From Bisporella sp. PMI_857 (Eukaryota > Ascomycota > Leotiomycetes > Helotiales > Helotiaceae): 64,000 bases of DNA. Under the pieces are notes generated by a model, which was not told where the DNA came from, searched no databases, and was given only the letters and a program-made list of their open reading frames with translations. The DNA lies in assembly GCA_021307315.1 (NCBI GenBank), contig JAJSPD010000010.1, positions 930,001 to 994,000 on the forward strand. Reading direction: 5' to 3'. Shown here piece after piece: positions 35,964 to 46,253 of this stretch (positions within the stretch are counted from its first letter, which is position 1; the number at the start of each line of letters is the position of its first letter). The translations under genes and the position numbers were made by a program.

Positions 35964-36679
35964 TTCTGCGAGGTCCGGCAAGATAATTGCACGAGTCTGG
36001 TAACAATAAGTTCATGTTTGTAGCTTCTATCATGATGGTCATCAGGTGGAGGTCAAGATATCACAAGGCTGAAGGAAGCCCTGAGACATGGGGGCCTACA
36101 CTTGACCGTACGAGCCACCTGAACACCCAGAGCCAAGCCGGCTTGACTCGACCTCGCTTAAAATTAATAGAAGAGTCCGATGGTGGTATTGACTTCAAGT
36201 AAAAGACTAGTGTAAAAGCATATCGTATGAATCGGTCACCATTTGAGTACATAGTTTAGAGTTTAAACCTCTTTGTTTTTTCAGTAACGCTAGCTTATAG
36301 AAGAGTGGTACAGCCGAAGCTCTAAGGGTCTATAACCCCCTCGTTTTTGCCTCCCTTATTCATGTCACAATTCTGTATGGGACATTCAGACGTGAGCTTA
36401 TGCTCCATACTTTCAATGTATAGTTGAACACCTAACAGTATATATGTAAAGGTTGAGTTCAGTGCATTATAGGCCCTATACTGGATTATAGAATTGCAAC
36501 ATATGAACCTAAACTACTCTTCTCATCCATCATCTGCTTGCCATACATGGGGTTACAAATACTACCTTTTGAACCTCAATCAAGTCGGTTCTCTCCATGC
36601 TTGTCCAAAGATCTCCAAAACAGCATTTGGGAAAGGTCCGGTAAGATACGAAGCTCACTCGACAAGTTCGCAAACATAA
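35964..36679. other. Region upstream of the CorA-like gene
   Basis: 716 bp between the CorA-like start and the 3' end of the SDR gene. The frame of the CorA-like protein stays open back to an acceptor-like CAG near 35999, so a further 5' exon may lie here. A minus-strand frame at 36252-36061 is a weak candidate for it, but I could not confirm a splice that joins the two. Confidence 0.4.
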
Positions 36680-37738
36680 TTACCAATTCTTCATTGCCTT
36701 CGGGTTCTGCATTTGTAGCACAGCAAGCAACTCGTTCCAAAATTGATCACTCAGCTTCCTCCCTTCCTCTGACGTTACAAGAACTCCAAGCCTATAACTC
36801 TGTCACTTTTTGGCATGGTATATATTGCTGCATGAGACTTACGTCCACAGTTTATCACTCGTCCAGAACCCACCATGAGCCTCTGGTCCAAGAATGGTTC
36901 CGCTAACAAGTGTTCTACTTCCCTCCTCCGAGCTCCTGGCAAAGAACTTCTGAAAGGAGGAATTTGCAATCTGCATGAAGATACCAAAACCTCTCCCCAG
37001 ATTCGTCCTGCACAAGCCTGGGCAACAGGAAAGTATGATAACCTCCGACGGTGACACCTTAGCAGCAATGTGTCGCATAGCCCACATCACGAGGAGTTTT
37101 GTATTTACGTACTGCTGTAGCCCAAAGCTTTTCTTGTCGTTGACTTTATTGAGAATCCCATTAGGAGCCGTGACGTCCTGCATTTTGGCGTTCCCATGGC
37201 CTCTACTGCTGACAATCTCAAGGTGAGGTGGTGACCCGGTTAGCGAGAAGGTGTCTCGAAGCTTTGGAAGGAGGAGAATAGCTAAGTAAGCAGTTGAAAT
37301 AACGTTCACCTGTAATGACATTTCCCAGCCATGAGGACTGAGTTCGTAGGTGGCCGGTGCACTTCCAGCATTGAGGACCGCAACATCGATTCTTGGGAAC
37401 TTGGTTGAAACTTCCTGCACAAACGCCTCGATGGATGCAAAGCTGACCATATCTAGTTTGATGACATGTATAACATTTGTATCACATCCCGTCTTGTTTT
37501 CTATCTTTACTTTGGCAGAATTTCCTCTCTCCAATGATCGAACCCCAAAGATCAGAGTTGAAGCACCCAACGCGGCGAACTTTGTCGCTGCATCAAATCC
37601 AAGACCTATATTTGCTCCAGTAATGAGAACTGTTTTCCCGGTATACGATGCAATGGGCTGTGCAGGTGGGTTTCGAGCATCATTCCAGAGCTGTGGCAGA
37701 GTAGCACTGGCAGGTGGCGTGGGAGCAGTGCCTGTCAT
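36680..37738 (-). CDS. Short-chain dehydrogenase/reductase (SDR), WWOX/retinol-dehydrogenase-like
   Basis: Exons 37738-36843 and 36791-36680 (intron of 51 nt) give 335 residues. The classical SDR motifs are present: cofactor-binding TGANIGLG (about residues 40-47), FGVRSLERG after the second strand (Arg there suggests NADP), LNAGSAP (NAG motif), the catalytic Ser region IVSSRGHG and the catalytic YVNTK. Splicing the last intron adds the helix TSEEGRKLSDQFWNELLAVL, a conserved tail of the fungal family; without it the protein stops at 36839. Proteins of this group reduce carbonyls in secondary metabolism or lipid turnover, but the substrate here cannot be inferred. Confidence 0.88.
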
Positions 37739-38955
37739 GACGGCTGATGATATTGATGGACGTATAGAGTAATTGCGCTCAGCCTATATAGCTCTAGAGT
37801 ATGATACGAATCTCAAGAATTGTATGAGATATAAAGCAGACAATTGTGAGTAGCTGCGGTTACACAATCACAGATTAAAATATTGTTGAACGATCTTCAA
37901 TCAAGATCGTGGGGAGAGAAATTGATCTTGAGGAAAGGCAAGAAGAACAGATAAATGAGAGACATCTTACACACTAGCTCCTGTAGAGCGAAAGCGAATA
38001 CTCGCTCAACCGGCTACCTACTGTGTCAGTATGGAGAGTCGGAGAACGAATCACGTGATTCGGCGGTTCGCTTTATGTAAGTCAAGTTGTGATTTTCATA
38101 GCGCTCGAATTTGATCGAAGAAATATCTCGCAGGGTCTCGCAGGGTCTCGCAGATCGTATGCTAGAGCTTGACAGAAACGTAGGTGATACTGTACCAGTA
38201 AACTGCGCTTGTCAAGATGCACTAGACTTTATCTCAATTGCCTTGATGGGCCTTCGATATTGATACAAATTCTTAATCGTGGTATGATTAGGTCCGGAAT
38301 TTCCTGAGCTGAATTCCTATCTAAATCCCCGCTGCTAGGAGAGATATTTTAATACCACAATTACAGGTGAATTTCAAGCCCAGTGCTTTTAGTGGTTAAT
38401 ACACTCAGCAATGTAGGCTGATCAGTCATGAATCAAAGAACCTCTAGCAAAGCTACGCTACAGCTTGCCAAGTTTGCACATAATTGAATCTAGAACTTGA
38501 CTTGTATGGAACAAATACAAGGCACGCGCTTGCTGCTCACTTGATTATAAAAAGTCTCAGATAAAGGACACTCACCAAGGTACTAAAGAAAACAGCGCAA
38601 CCAAGGCGCAAAAAAACGTCATAGCAGTCTCCCTGGCAATTCTTCTTTGGAGTTATATCAACTCTAGAATAGGCAGCAGTGCAGTAAGTCAGCCGAATCC
38701 TTTCGTTCACACGGAGCTGGCTCGATGAAATCAACTGTTCCAGCAGTTTCCAGCCGCATTCTTCTAGTCCTTCCCGCACGCATTCACAGGTCGATTCCAT
38801 GAAATGATAACTGCCTTCTAGATACAGGTCGGTCGCGTGGTTCAGGTCGCCATGCACCATAATACCAAAAAAAAAGTATAAGGCCTTTTGCCAAGGATGA
38901 TGGATGTCTAGATGTACAATGGAAGATACCAAGTACTGTTCCGCTTGCGTCAGCG
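37739..38955. other. Intergenic region with small repeats and one uncertain frame
   Basis: 1.2 kb between the start of the SDR gene and the stop of the Zn2Cys6 gene, both on the minus strand. It contains an 8-bp-stem inverted repeat (ACGATCTT 37890-37897, AAGATCGT 37903-37910) in the SDR promoter. It also contains a short tandem repeat of the 10-mer CAGGGTCTCG around 38127-38153. The uncertain frame 38932-38537 is listed separately. Confidence 0.5.
38537..38932 (-). CDS. Uncertain open frame downstream of the Zn2Cys6 gene
   Basis: About 131 codons, open further upstream to 38970 or so, overlapping the stop of the regulator in another frame. The translation is Cys-containing and amphipathic (for example FMESTCECVREGLEECGWKL) and ends with a hydrophobic stretch after a possible GTGAGT donor near 38570. 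It could be a terminal exon of the upstream regulator joined by an unrecognised intron, a separate small gene, or chance. I recognise no family. Confidence 0.3.
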   Translation of the reverse strand: MVSSIVHLDIHHPWQKALYFFFGIMVHGDLNHATDLYLEGSYHFMESTCECVREGLEECGWKLLEQLISSSQLRVNERIRLTYCTAAYSRVDITPKKNCQGDCYDVFLRLGCAVFFSTLVSVLYLRLFIIK

Positions 38956-40702
38956 CTATTCCAGTAATGTCTCAACTTCATTCAACAAATCGCGAATCTT
39001 TTCGGCGCCTGTTACATGATCTCCAGAAGAATCCAAACCTTCCTTCTTTAACATTAAACGTAGCAATGCATGAACGGTTCCGTCAGACATAATTGTGCAG
39101 GTGCTATCCTTGATACTTGAACTGAATCCAAGCGCCTTCTCCATAGAAGTAAGAGAGTGTCTGCTCACTTGAATGAGAATTTTGACTTGCAACGTCCTAT
39201 CGTTCAACATAAAGCCATCGATTTGAAGCCCGGGGACTGTTGGCGGAAGTTTTTCGAAAATTTTAGCGTTGGGTCCACCCTCGAGGGAATGTTTTATAAC
39301 GGCAAATACTGTATGGAAGGTCTTCAAGAGACAGACATAGCAGTTCAAAATAGTGACATTCGCAGGCAAGCTTATACTTTTCAAAGACTCTGCTGATGAC
39401 AAGTTGTCTGATTGACTGAACTCTGTAGATGGGGACAGTGTATGCAACGGGGCTTTCTTTCGCCTGAGATACGACTGGAGGATTTCTAACCGAGCTTCCA
39501 TTCTGTCCTCTAAATTCTCTGCTTGAGGCAGCTTTGGTAGGGCCTGGAAATCTAAGGTTTGACTGTTGTTACTTTCTGGAAGCTTCTCGATACACTGTAA
39601 ACTCTGATTAATCAGAGCTAGCTGAATTTTCTTGAGAATATCAAGGAATTTGTCAGCATTAGATAGCATACTCCCAATAACTTTACTATCTTCATGTGCA
39701 GATTCATCCATCGTTTTGAGTAGGTATTCGGCGATAGTTTCATCAGACTTTGTGAATAAATAAGATGTGACAACCTTACATGTGACCAGCTTTTGCAGAA
39801 TCTGCATCAGATTTGCGCTGAGCTCTGCTAGCTCCTTGATGCAAGAATCTAGAGGTTCCGAGGCTATACTGTTGGGCTTCTGAACAGTAAGATCATAGCC
39901 TTGCCCATTAGCCGAAGTGTGCCCCTCAAGAATTATCACTTCAGCATTGCTCGCATGAGCCATTAGCGTGCCATCTTGCAGAATATTTCCATCTGCAGTC
40001 TGGCCAGGAACAGTTAGATTCAAGGACTTTGTGAGATCCCAATCATTATGATATTGATCGCCAGTTGCCCAATTGAGTCCATCTAAGCCTTGATAGGAAG
40101 TTTGGAGTTTGTCGAAGTTGAAATCCGAGAGCTTCGGAATCTGTGTTGTGCTATTTGAGGCCGGTTCCGGTTCCCAGTCTTCAGTTGTAGATTGCCTTTC
40201 CAAAATCCCTTCCATGCTTAGATCCATTTCATCAACCCATGGTACAGGCTCAAATTCTAGACCCCGATTTGGATTATGATGGTGGTTAAATAAATCGCTT
40301 GGATGCTGTATGACGGAATGATCTAGACCGTCAAAGTCGGTACTCAACTCCGTCAGATTGGGTTGTTCTCCCTTATGGATGTTACTAGACTGGGCTAAAA
40401 TTTACAATTAGTGTATTGCAACACAGAAAGCTATGTCTGCTAGGCTTACATAAAGCCTCCGTGGCTTGCGCTCCTGGTTCAACAGGATTTTGTGCATTCC
40501 TGTTGGGCACAGGTTTGCGAGGTCGAAATGAAGAGCTAATTAGGCACTCCGATTTTGATCTGGCACAACGATGGCAAGGTGTTGTTATTGAATCCCGGGT
40601 GCATCTCAGCTTGTGAGAGCGACATCTGTCGCAGGCATACCGGCGCGACGAGGCCGGGTCCGTATTGGTTTCTTGGGTTTGCAGAGAAGACTTAATGGCC
40701 AT
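38956..40702 (-). CDS. Zn2Cys6 transcription factor, AflR-like
   Basis: Exons 40702-40450 and 40394-38956 (intron of 55 nt) give 563 residues. The zinc cluster is YACDRCRSHKLRC then CHRCARSKSEC (about residues 21-53), with the spacing C-x2-C-x6-C-x8-C-x2-C-x6-C. The SHKLRC form and the 8-residue loop are typical of AflR-type regulators of fungal secondary metabolism. The C-terminal half (VTILNCYVCLLKTFHTVFAVI and SYLRRKKAP) resembles the AflR-type regulatory domain, at lower certainty. The frame is open upstream of 40702, but only from a TTG, so I use the ATG at 40702. Neighbours are an SDR and, divergently, a GNAT; no polyketide or peptide synthase lies in the window. Confidence 0.83.
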
Positions 40703-41201
40703 ACCAGGGTTTCGAAAGCTTGGGGCATATGTATAATCAAGATATACCTCGCTGTGAGCATTGAAAGGCACCTTGCCATTACATGCCAAAACGCGCAGTC
40801 TCCCATCACGCCAAGCCTTTTATTCCCCGGCCAAACATGATCCTGGCGATGTCATAACTGTCAATGGCACCTTTGAGGTGAGTCAGAATTGATTAGATCT
40901 CTATTATGAATCACCTTCATTTCTCTAATTATTATCCAAGCTCGTATGTTAGGTCTGAGATACTCATTGTAATTTCTGAATACATGGAACACGCTGAGGA
41001 TCACTCCCACCACAATCGTAGGCAGAAGAGATCATTTCAATAGTACCAATTTGGCGCAATCTTCTACTTCTTCACAGACGTTTAATCTTTGCCTATTCGC
41101 TACGGGACATTGAGTACATTTACATCTTTCTCCTTACTTCAAAATCCCCAGCAGTATTGCCAGCGCAACACACTACACTCTCAAAGGCGGATAACTTCAC
41201 T
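40703..41201. promoter_or_regulatory. Shared promoter region, Zn2Cys6 factor / GNAT
   Basis: 499 bp between divergent start codons, so the regulator and acetyltransferase may be co-expressed. I could not pick out a specific binding motif. Confidence 0.45.
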
Positions 41202-41831
41202 ATGACATTCGAGATCCTTCAGCTGCCTAATGATGTGGAGGGCGCCAAATCCTTTGTTGAAGGACACAAAGCATTTCGATTACTCGCTTTAAAGACTGCA
41301 CCAGAAGCTTTTGCCTCAAATTATGAGCGAGAAGCGGCTTTCACCGATGACGTCTGGCTTAAACGTCTTACGAGCCCAGAGGCTGCTTCATTTATTGCTC
41401 GACAAGACGGCCAGACTGTTTCTGTTTTGACTCTGATCGGCCCTCTCCCGTATGGACCTGAGGAATTGTCTTCTTCGTCGAATCCATGGGAACTTCCGAC
41501 TGGCCGAGCTCAGCAATATGCACACTTTCGCTTCAATGGAATGTTTACATTGCCCGAAGCTCGCGGCCAAGGAATAGCAAAGGCTTTGATCAAGAGGGGT
41601 CTAGAATATGGTGTTGCTCGAGCGTCTGAGGCTGGTATCGAGTTTATTGGAAGTATAGCAGCAGAAAGGGATAACATACCTGCCAAATCTTTATATGAGA
41701 AGTGTGGATTTGTAGCCATCAGGGAAGATTCTTTTCTTGCCCACGGTCGAACGACGGAAATCATTCTTATGAAGTATATCACGAATGACTCCAGTCAAAC
41801 CAAAATACTGACTGGGGATCGTACCACTTGA
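41202..41831 (+). CDS. GNAT family N-acetyltransferase
   Basis: Single-exon gene of 209 residues. The ATG at 41202 is the first in this frame; the open frame before it begins only with TTG. The N-terminal half carries FRLLALKTAPEAFASNYERE, a pattern common to small-molecule GNATs. The acetyl-CoA-binding motif A follows as FNGMFTLPEARGQGIAKALI (the RGQGIAKAL loop binds the pyrophosphate), and motif B as AKSLYEKCGFVAIRED. It transfers acetyl from acetyl-CoA to an amine; the acceptor is unknown. Confidence 0.92.
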   Translation: MTFEILQLPNDVEGAKSFVEGHKAFRLLALKTAPEAFASNYEREAAFTDDVWLKRLTSPEAASFIARQDGQTVSVLTLIGPLPYGPEELSSSSNPWELPTGRAQQYAHFRFNGMFTLPEARGQGIAKALIKRGLEYGVARASEAGIEFIGSIAAERDNIPAKSLYEKCGFVAIREDSFLAHGRTTEIILMKYITNDSSQTKILTGDRTT

Positions 41832-41948
41832 ACAAAAATTGCTTATTTCTATCTGTCGGGTGAGGCTAGAGTATGGAATATAATACTAAATATGCTGGAA
41901 CATGGCTCTTCTGCTGCAGCTGACTAGCTCTGCAATATAATTTTTGTT

Positions 41949-42377
41949 TTAGATGCCCGTGGTTCGGCCAGAGAATACGTCATGCCTTGATTCATTGAAA
42001 TGTGTTTTGCGCTCGACTGCTTTTCTATTCTCTAATTCTGATGTCGAGTAATTCTTGAACAGGCTCGTCAAGACGAATGTGTTTCTGGATTCGGGACTAG
42101 AAGTCCAAACCATTGATCTTCCAAGGTGTCGCTTCCAATCTGGAGTTGTGGCGGTGCACGCATCCATTCGCCACAACTCGCTTAGTGCAAATAGGGGGAT
42201 TGTTAGGAGAAGTTTGGGGATCAGCAATGCAGGTTGCCACAACATTCCCAAGACACTTATTAAAAGAATGGCTGCTGCAAGATTTCTGTTCATCAGTTGC
42301 AACTTATACTCCACATGAAAAGTTAATGCAAGCACGGCTGAGCTGGCGAAATTCAAGGCTTGTCGATCGGGAAGCAT
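41949..42377 (-). CDS. Uncertain open frame with a hydrophobic segment, antisense to the CFEM upstream region
   Basis: 142 codons beginning at an ATG, with a long hydrophobic run around residues 33-65 (AAAILLISVLGMLWQPALLI). It lies head-to-head with the CFEM gene, the starts being only 5 bp apart. No family recognised. Codon openness alone does not prove it is real. Confidence 0.25.
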   Translation of the reverse strand: MLPDRQALNFASSAVLALTFHVEYKLQLMNRNLAAAILLISVLGMLWQPALLIPKLLLTIPLFALSELWRMDACTATTPDWKRHLGRSMVWTSSPESRNTFVLTSLFKNYSTSELENRKAVERKTHFNESRHDVFSGRTTGI

Positions 42378-42382
42378 TCAAA

Positions 42383-43133
42383 ATGAAGCCATCACCAATG
42401 ATATTGTCCTTAGGGGGCTTCTCTCAAGCACAATTCGCGTCTGAGCTACCTCATTGTATACGGAATTGCATCGGTCAGTCTCAGCATAGCAATTGCAAAG
42501 CTACTGATATCGCATGTCTATGCAGAGCTTCAGCGGGAAACTTCCTCCCGGACCTAGCAACATGTATGCGTGGCAATTGCGACCTGGACGCCAGTGAGGT
42601 CTTCGACTCAGTCCAAGCTATGTGCACGTTAGTCAGGGCGCCGATACCACAGAAGGCGTTGAGCAATGCTCAGGATGTTGCTGACTCTGTCCGCGACTGG
42701 TACGTCTGATACTCCGACAACCATAGGCTATACGTCTCCAAGGATCTCTACGGTTACAGAGACAGAGACGGAGTATGACTCAACAATTGAGGTTGCATAC
42801 CCAACTACTGTCTGGCGCACCAGAACAATCCCAGGTTCTGCTTCAACCATCTTCACAGTTTCGACCAGCGCTCCCTCAACGAACCATTCCATCACCGCCA
42901 GCAGTGCGGGCACCGAGAGCCAAACATCTACCACCATCTCCAGCTTTTCATCTTCAGAGGCCACTTCTGCGTCTACGACTCTTGCAGGAGCACAAACAAG
43001 CTCAAGTGCCACCGCAAGAGCAGGCCAGACCAAGCCACCTGCCACAGATAATGACGAGTCAAATAGCTCGCCTTTTAAGAATACGAATACCGAATCGATG
43101 AATATGCGAGAAGTCTTATTTCGGTCAATTTAA
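42383..43133 (+). CDS. CFEM-domain protein with Ser/Thr-rich tail, probably secreted
   Basis: Proposed exons 42383-42627 and 42674-43133 (intron of 46 nt, donor GTTAGT) give 234 residues. The splice is required because the two halves are in different frames. The N-terminus is short and moderately hydrophobic (MKPSPMILSLGGFSQAQF), a plausible but weak signal peptide, so an additional 5' exon is possible. The CFEM domain follows, starting FASELPHCIRNCI, with eight cysteines in order: C-x3-C, C-x6-C-x-C, C-x4-C and a final C in VQAMCT. Fungal CFEM proteins bind haem or act in adhesion and host interaction. The tail is about 130 residues rich in Ser and Thr, likely O-glycosylated. No hydrophobic C-terminal GPI signal is visible, so it may be freely secreted, unless a last exon was missed. 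Confidence 0.75.
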
Positions 43134-43767
43134 TGTTGATTATTGGAATGATATAGACATAATGCTCCTCAACGACGCTACGACTAATGAGATATGTATA
43201 CTATATAAAACATCGCTTTGAAGCGCGTAGTAACAAAAGGTCTAAATGGAGTTTCGAGAATTACTTTGTTTGAGAAAGCTTTTTAATGTATTAATTTCCA
43301 ATACATAAATGTCAGCAACAAATTTCTGAAGATTATGCTTAAGGATACGCCACGATGAATCAATAAAAACTTGCGATTGTCAGTGTACGAAATATCTCCA
43401 ATTATTGCGAATCAACTTGAGCATACGTTCGTAATAATGGTGGCACAGGTTGACTATTATCTCAGATGCATGAACACGAATCCAGCGCGATCAGTTTAGG
43501 GAATATCATAAGGGAAGTTAGAGGTTAAAGTAAAGAACTCTCTGAACAACCACTACCCAGGCATAAGTTGCCAATATCAACCAAGAATCAACGCATATAG
43601 CTTTTTCTCCGTGCCGGGCGAAACTTCCATTGTGGTAGGCGATATAATCAGATATTCAGCTCCTTCCATCAGCTATAAGGCCATATTTACATTCGATCAT
43701 CAGGGCGCCGAGTTTTGATGATGATGATCAGACTGCACATCCACTCAATTTAATTCCATTCCCCAGA
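43134..43767. other. Gene-free stretch between convergent genes
   Basis: 634 bp between the CFEM gene (+) and the disordered protein gene (-). AT-rich, nothing recognised. Confidence 0.5.
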
Positions 43768-45256
43768 CTAGCACGTCGAGAAAAGAGACTCGATACTTCC
43801 TGGCGCAGGCTCATCAGAATCTTCAATAAATAGTCTCCTAAGACTCCTCCACTGTCCTTTGTCTCTGATGAAGCCCGCTGCGAACTCTGTCTCAAAATCC
43901 ATTTCTCCATCTGAAATATCATTCCCAACTTGACTATGCAGCTTGCTATCGTTGTCTTCGTCAAAGAGGGCATCAATGGAACTCGCACGTTTGTCCCTAT
44001 CTCTTATGGCATCAACGGCGCCCTGATCCTCAGGTGCGGGACTGGGAGGCATTGGGGGAGGGCCAGAAGTAACTATGGAAATTGTATCTTGGTTTTGTGG
44101 TTCCGAAATTGGCTTACCAAAGTTTCCCTCCATGAATCGCCCAAGATCTAGGTCATTGACATCTGCTTCTTGTGTATTGGCCAATGGAGAGTAGCCATCT
44201 TCAACATCTCCGACAGTGGCGTTGTCTTGAGCATCTAGTGTTTGATTTGTGAACATCTCCTCCATGTCACGCTCGAGCTCCATATCACAATCCACTATCG
44301 CTTGGCTTCCATCAGCGGCGGGAGTATTTGAATATGTGAGCTCCGAATCGTTGTCAATTTTGGGGGTGGTGGGATAGCCTCCTGTCAGTTTTTGCGCAAC
44401 TCGAGAGTCATCATACTCTTGCTGATACTCGTTCTGCAGTGGGTCTTCGTCACAAAGATCACCGTCTGTCATAGCAGTGATGCCGATCTCCTCAGGCTGA
44501 GGCTTAGAGCCTTGCTTTCTGGCAGTAGCTTTTACTCGGAGACTTTTTGGTTGGCTATGGTCTTTCTTCGTGCGTGGTTTCTTCTTGGTAATGGGCTTTG
44601 GGGAGGCTCGAGGCTTGGTAACTCTCCCTCCCAGAGTGGTACCCTTTATAAAACCTAAATTAGTAAATGTGTGGTTGTTTCTGGAAGGGTAGACTTACTC
44701 CTCGGCCGCGGGCGCGGCCACGAGCTGAGATGCTAGTGGTAACTTCATCAGAAGCTCCAGCTTCAACAATGTGCACTATTTCAACAGCTGGTTTTTTCGC
44801 AATACGCGCAGCTTTGCCACTGCTTGAGCGGCCTTGAGAGCCAGTTCCTTTCTTCTTCGGTATTGGAGTATCCACTACAGACCCTTCATCTTGGTCTTGG
44901 ATTTGTCCGTCCCAAATGGCCTCGGCCCTGGCAGTAGCATCGTCTACTGCCCTGTCGTAGCTTTGTGTTTGGGGCAGAATGAGATCGAGGGCGAAGCCAG
45001 TTGAATCGACACGGAAGATAGGTTCAGACGGAATGCTGAGGAGCTCAGCGATGCGCATACAGTACTTCTGGTAACCAAGAGCCCAATTCTCCATGCCTTT
45101 GCCCCAATTCCCCATAGCATCATTCAAGATAGAAGGGTTTGCAAAGTTGTTCAAGGTTGGAACGGTTGGCACAGGAGGGTACCAGAAGGTTCTTTTGACC
45201 GCGAGCATCTCTAGTTCTTCACCGTCACCGTTGCCATTTGTGAGATGGGTATCCAT
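43768..45256 (-). CDS. Unrecognised, largely disordered protein
   Basis: Exons 45256-44699 and 44643-43768 (intron of 55 nt, acceptor AAAG) give 477 residues. I do not recognise the family. Residues ~20-115 look folded (MLAVKRTFWYPPVPTVPTL, then a helical segment around GNWGKGMENWALGYQKYC). The centre is Lys/Arg/Ser-rich with an RGRARGRG run and many KKK clusters, consistent with nuclear import and nucleic-acid binding. The C-terminal half is acidic and low-complexity, ending EPAPGSIESLFSTC. Composition suggests a nuclear or chromatin-associated protein, but this is inference only. The first ATG in frame is 45256; the upstream open frame starts from GTG. Confidence 0.7.
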
Positions 45257-46253
45257 TTTCTTAGTCGTATGAATGAGATTCAGGTTGGCGACTTCTTGAT
45301 TTAAGGTGAAAGGTTCCGTGCTGCTTTCTCTCACCTATGCAGAAGTAACCAAGGCGGTGATAGGAAGCTCCCACTCCGTCCTTAGCGAAGTAGCTACATC
45401 CGCCAAACTAATGCATCAATACAGTTAGAATTAGGGTAGCACAAAATAGCAGACATCATATAACTATCAATATATGTGGATTGGTCTAATCACCTCTCAT
45501 AACGCGGCTGAAGGAAAATAATGGAAAGAGGGCTGTTGTGTGCTCTTTCTTGAGTACTTACCCCCACCGGCCTATGGTACGGAGAGATGCTCAATCTAAG
45601 GCTTCAGGATGAATCTAGGCAACTTTGGCTTGCTACTGGGACTTGATTTGGAATATCCGAGTTACGTGAAGGAGAGAATGAAATGGGCAAGAGAAGCGAC
45701 GTTACTCGCCTTTCTCTACAAATTAGATTATAAAGTTCTCTTGCGTTGAGTCACAAGCTGTAATTTAAAACAGTTGTTGTCGTGAAAAGCGACTATATTG
45801 AACATTGGTGAACTTGACTTTTTTTTCGGAGGGGGGAGGGTTTGTCCAGTACATCAAGCTTTACAGCACTTTGAAACAGGAACGAAGTACGCAGCGCCGG
45901 GTTCGAATCTACTAATGAAATCTGATTGCAAATTTCGATTCAACGTTTTCCAACATATTTGTCCATTTTGGTAGAAAAATGCTTGCCTTATATACGCCTC
46001 ACAGGAACTGCTTGAAGAGGGAATCGAAATAAAAGAAATAAACGAGACATAGCCTAGCTCGGAAAGGCTCCGTAATCTGGCTATTAACACAGGATGCCTT
46101 TCACTCTTGAACAAACTTGCATTCAATGGTTCTATGCCGAACTCGCTCTCTATCAGTTATGCCAGGACTGTCTAAGCCACAGAATATTGAGCTGTTATAA
46201 AACAATACCTCAACGCCATCCCACGCTAAATGCAGATTCAAAACAATCACATG
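45257..46253. other. Gene-free stretch, upstream of the disordered protein gene
   Basis: 1 kb holding the promoter of the minus-strand gene at 45256 and the 3' flank of PPN1. A T10 run lies near 45817-45826. The tRNA-like GGGTTCGAATCT at 45897-45908 was considered and rejected. Confidence 0.5.

Noticed and set aside
37890..37910. Inverted repeat in the SDR promoter as a transposon end
   Set aside because: Stem is only 8 bp and no partner repeat or target duplication was found.
45880..45915. tRNA T-arm-like GGGTTCGAATCT
   Set aside because: No matching acceptor, D or anticodon arms could be folded around it on either strand, and no Pol III terminator fits.
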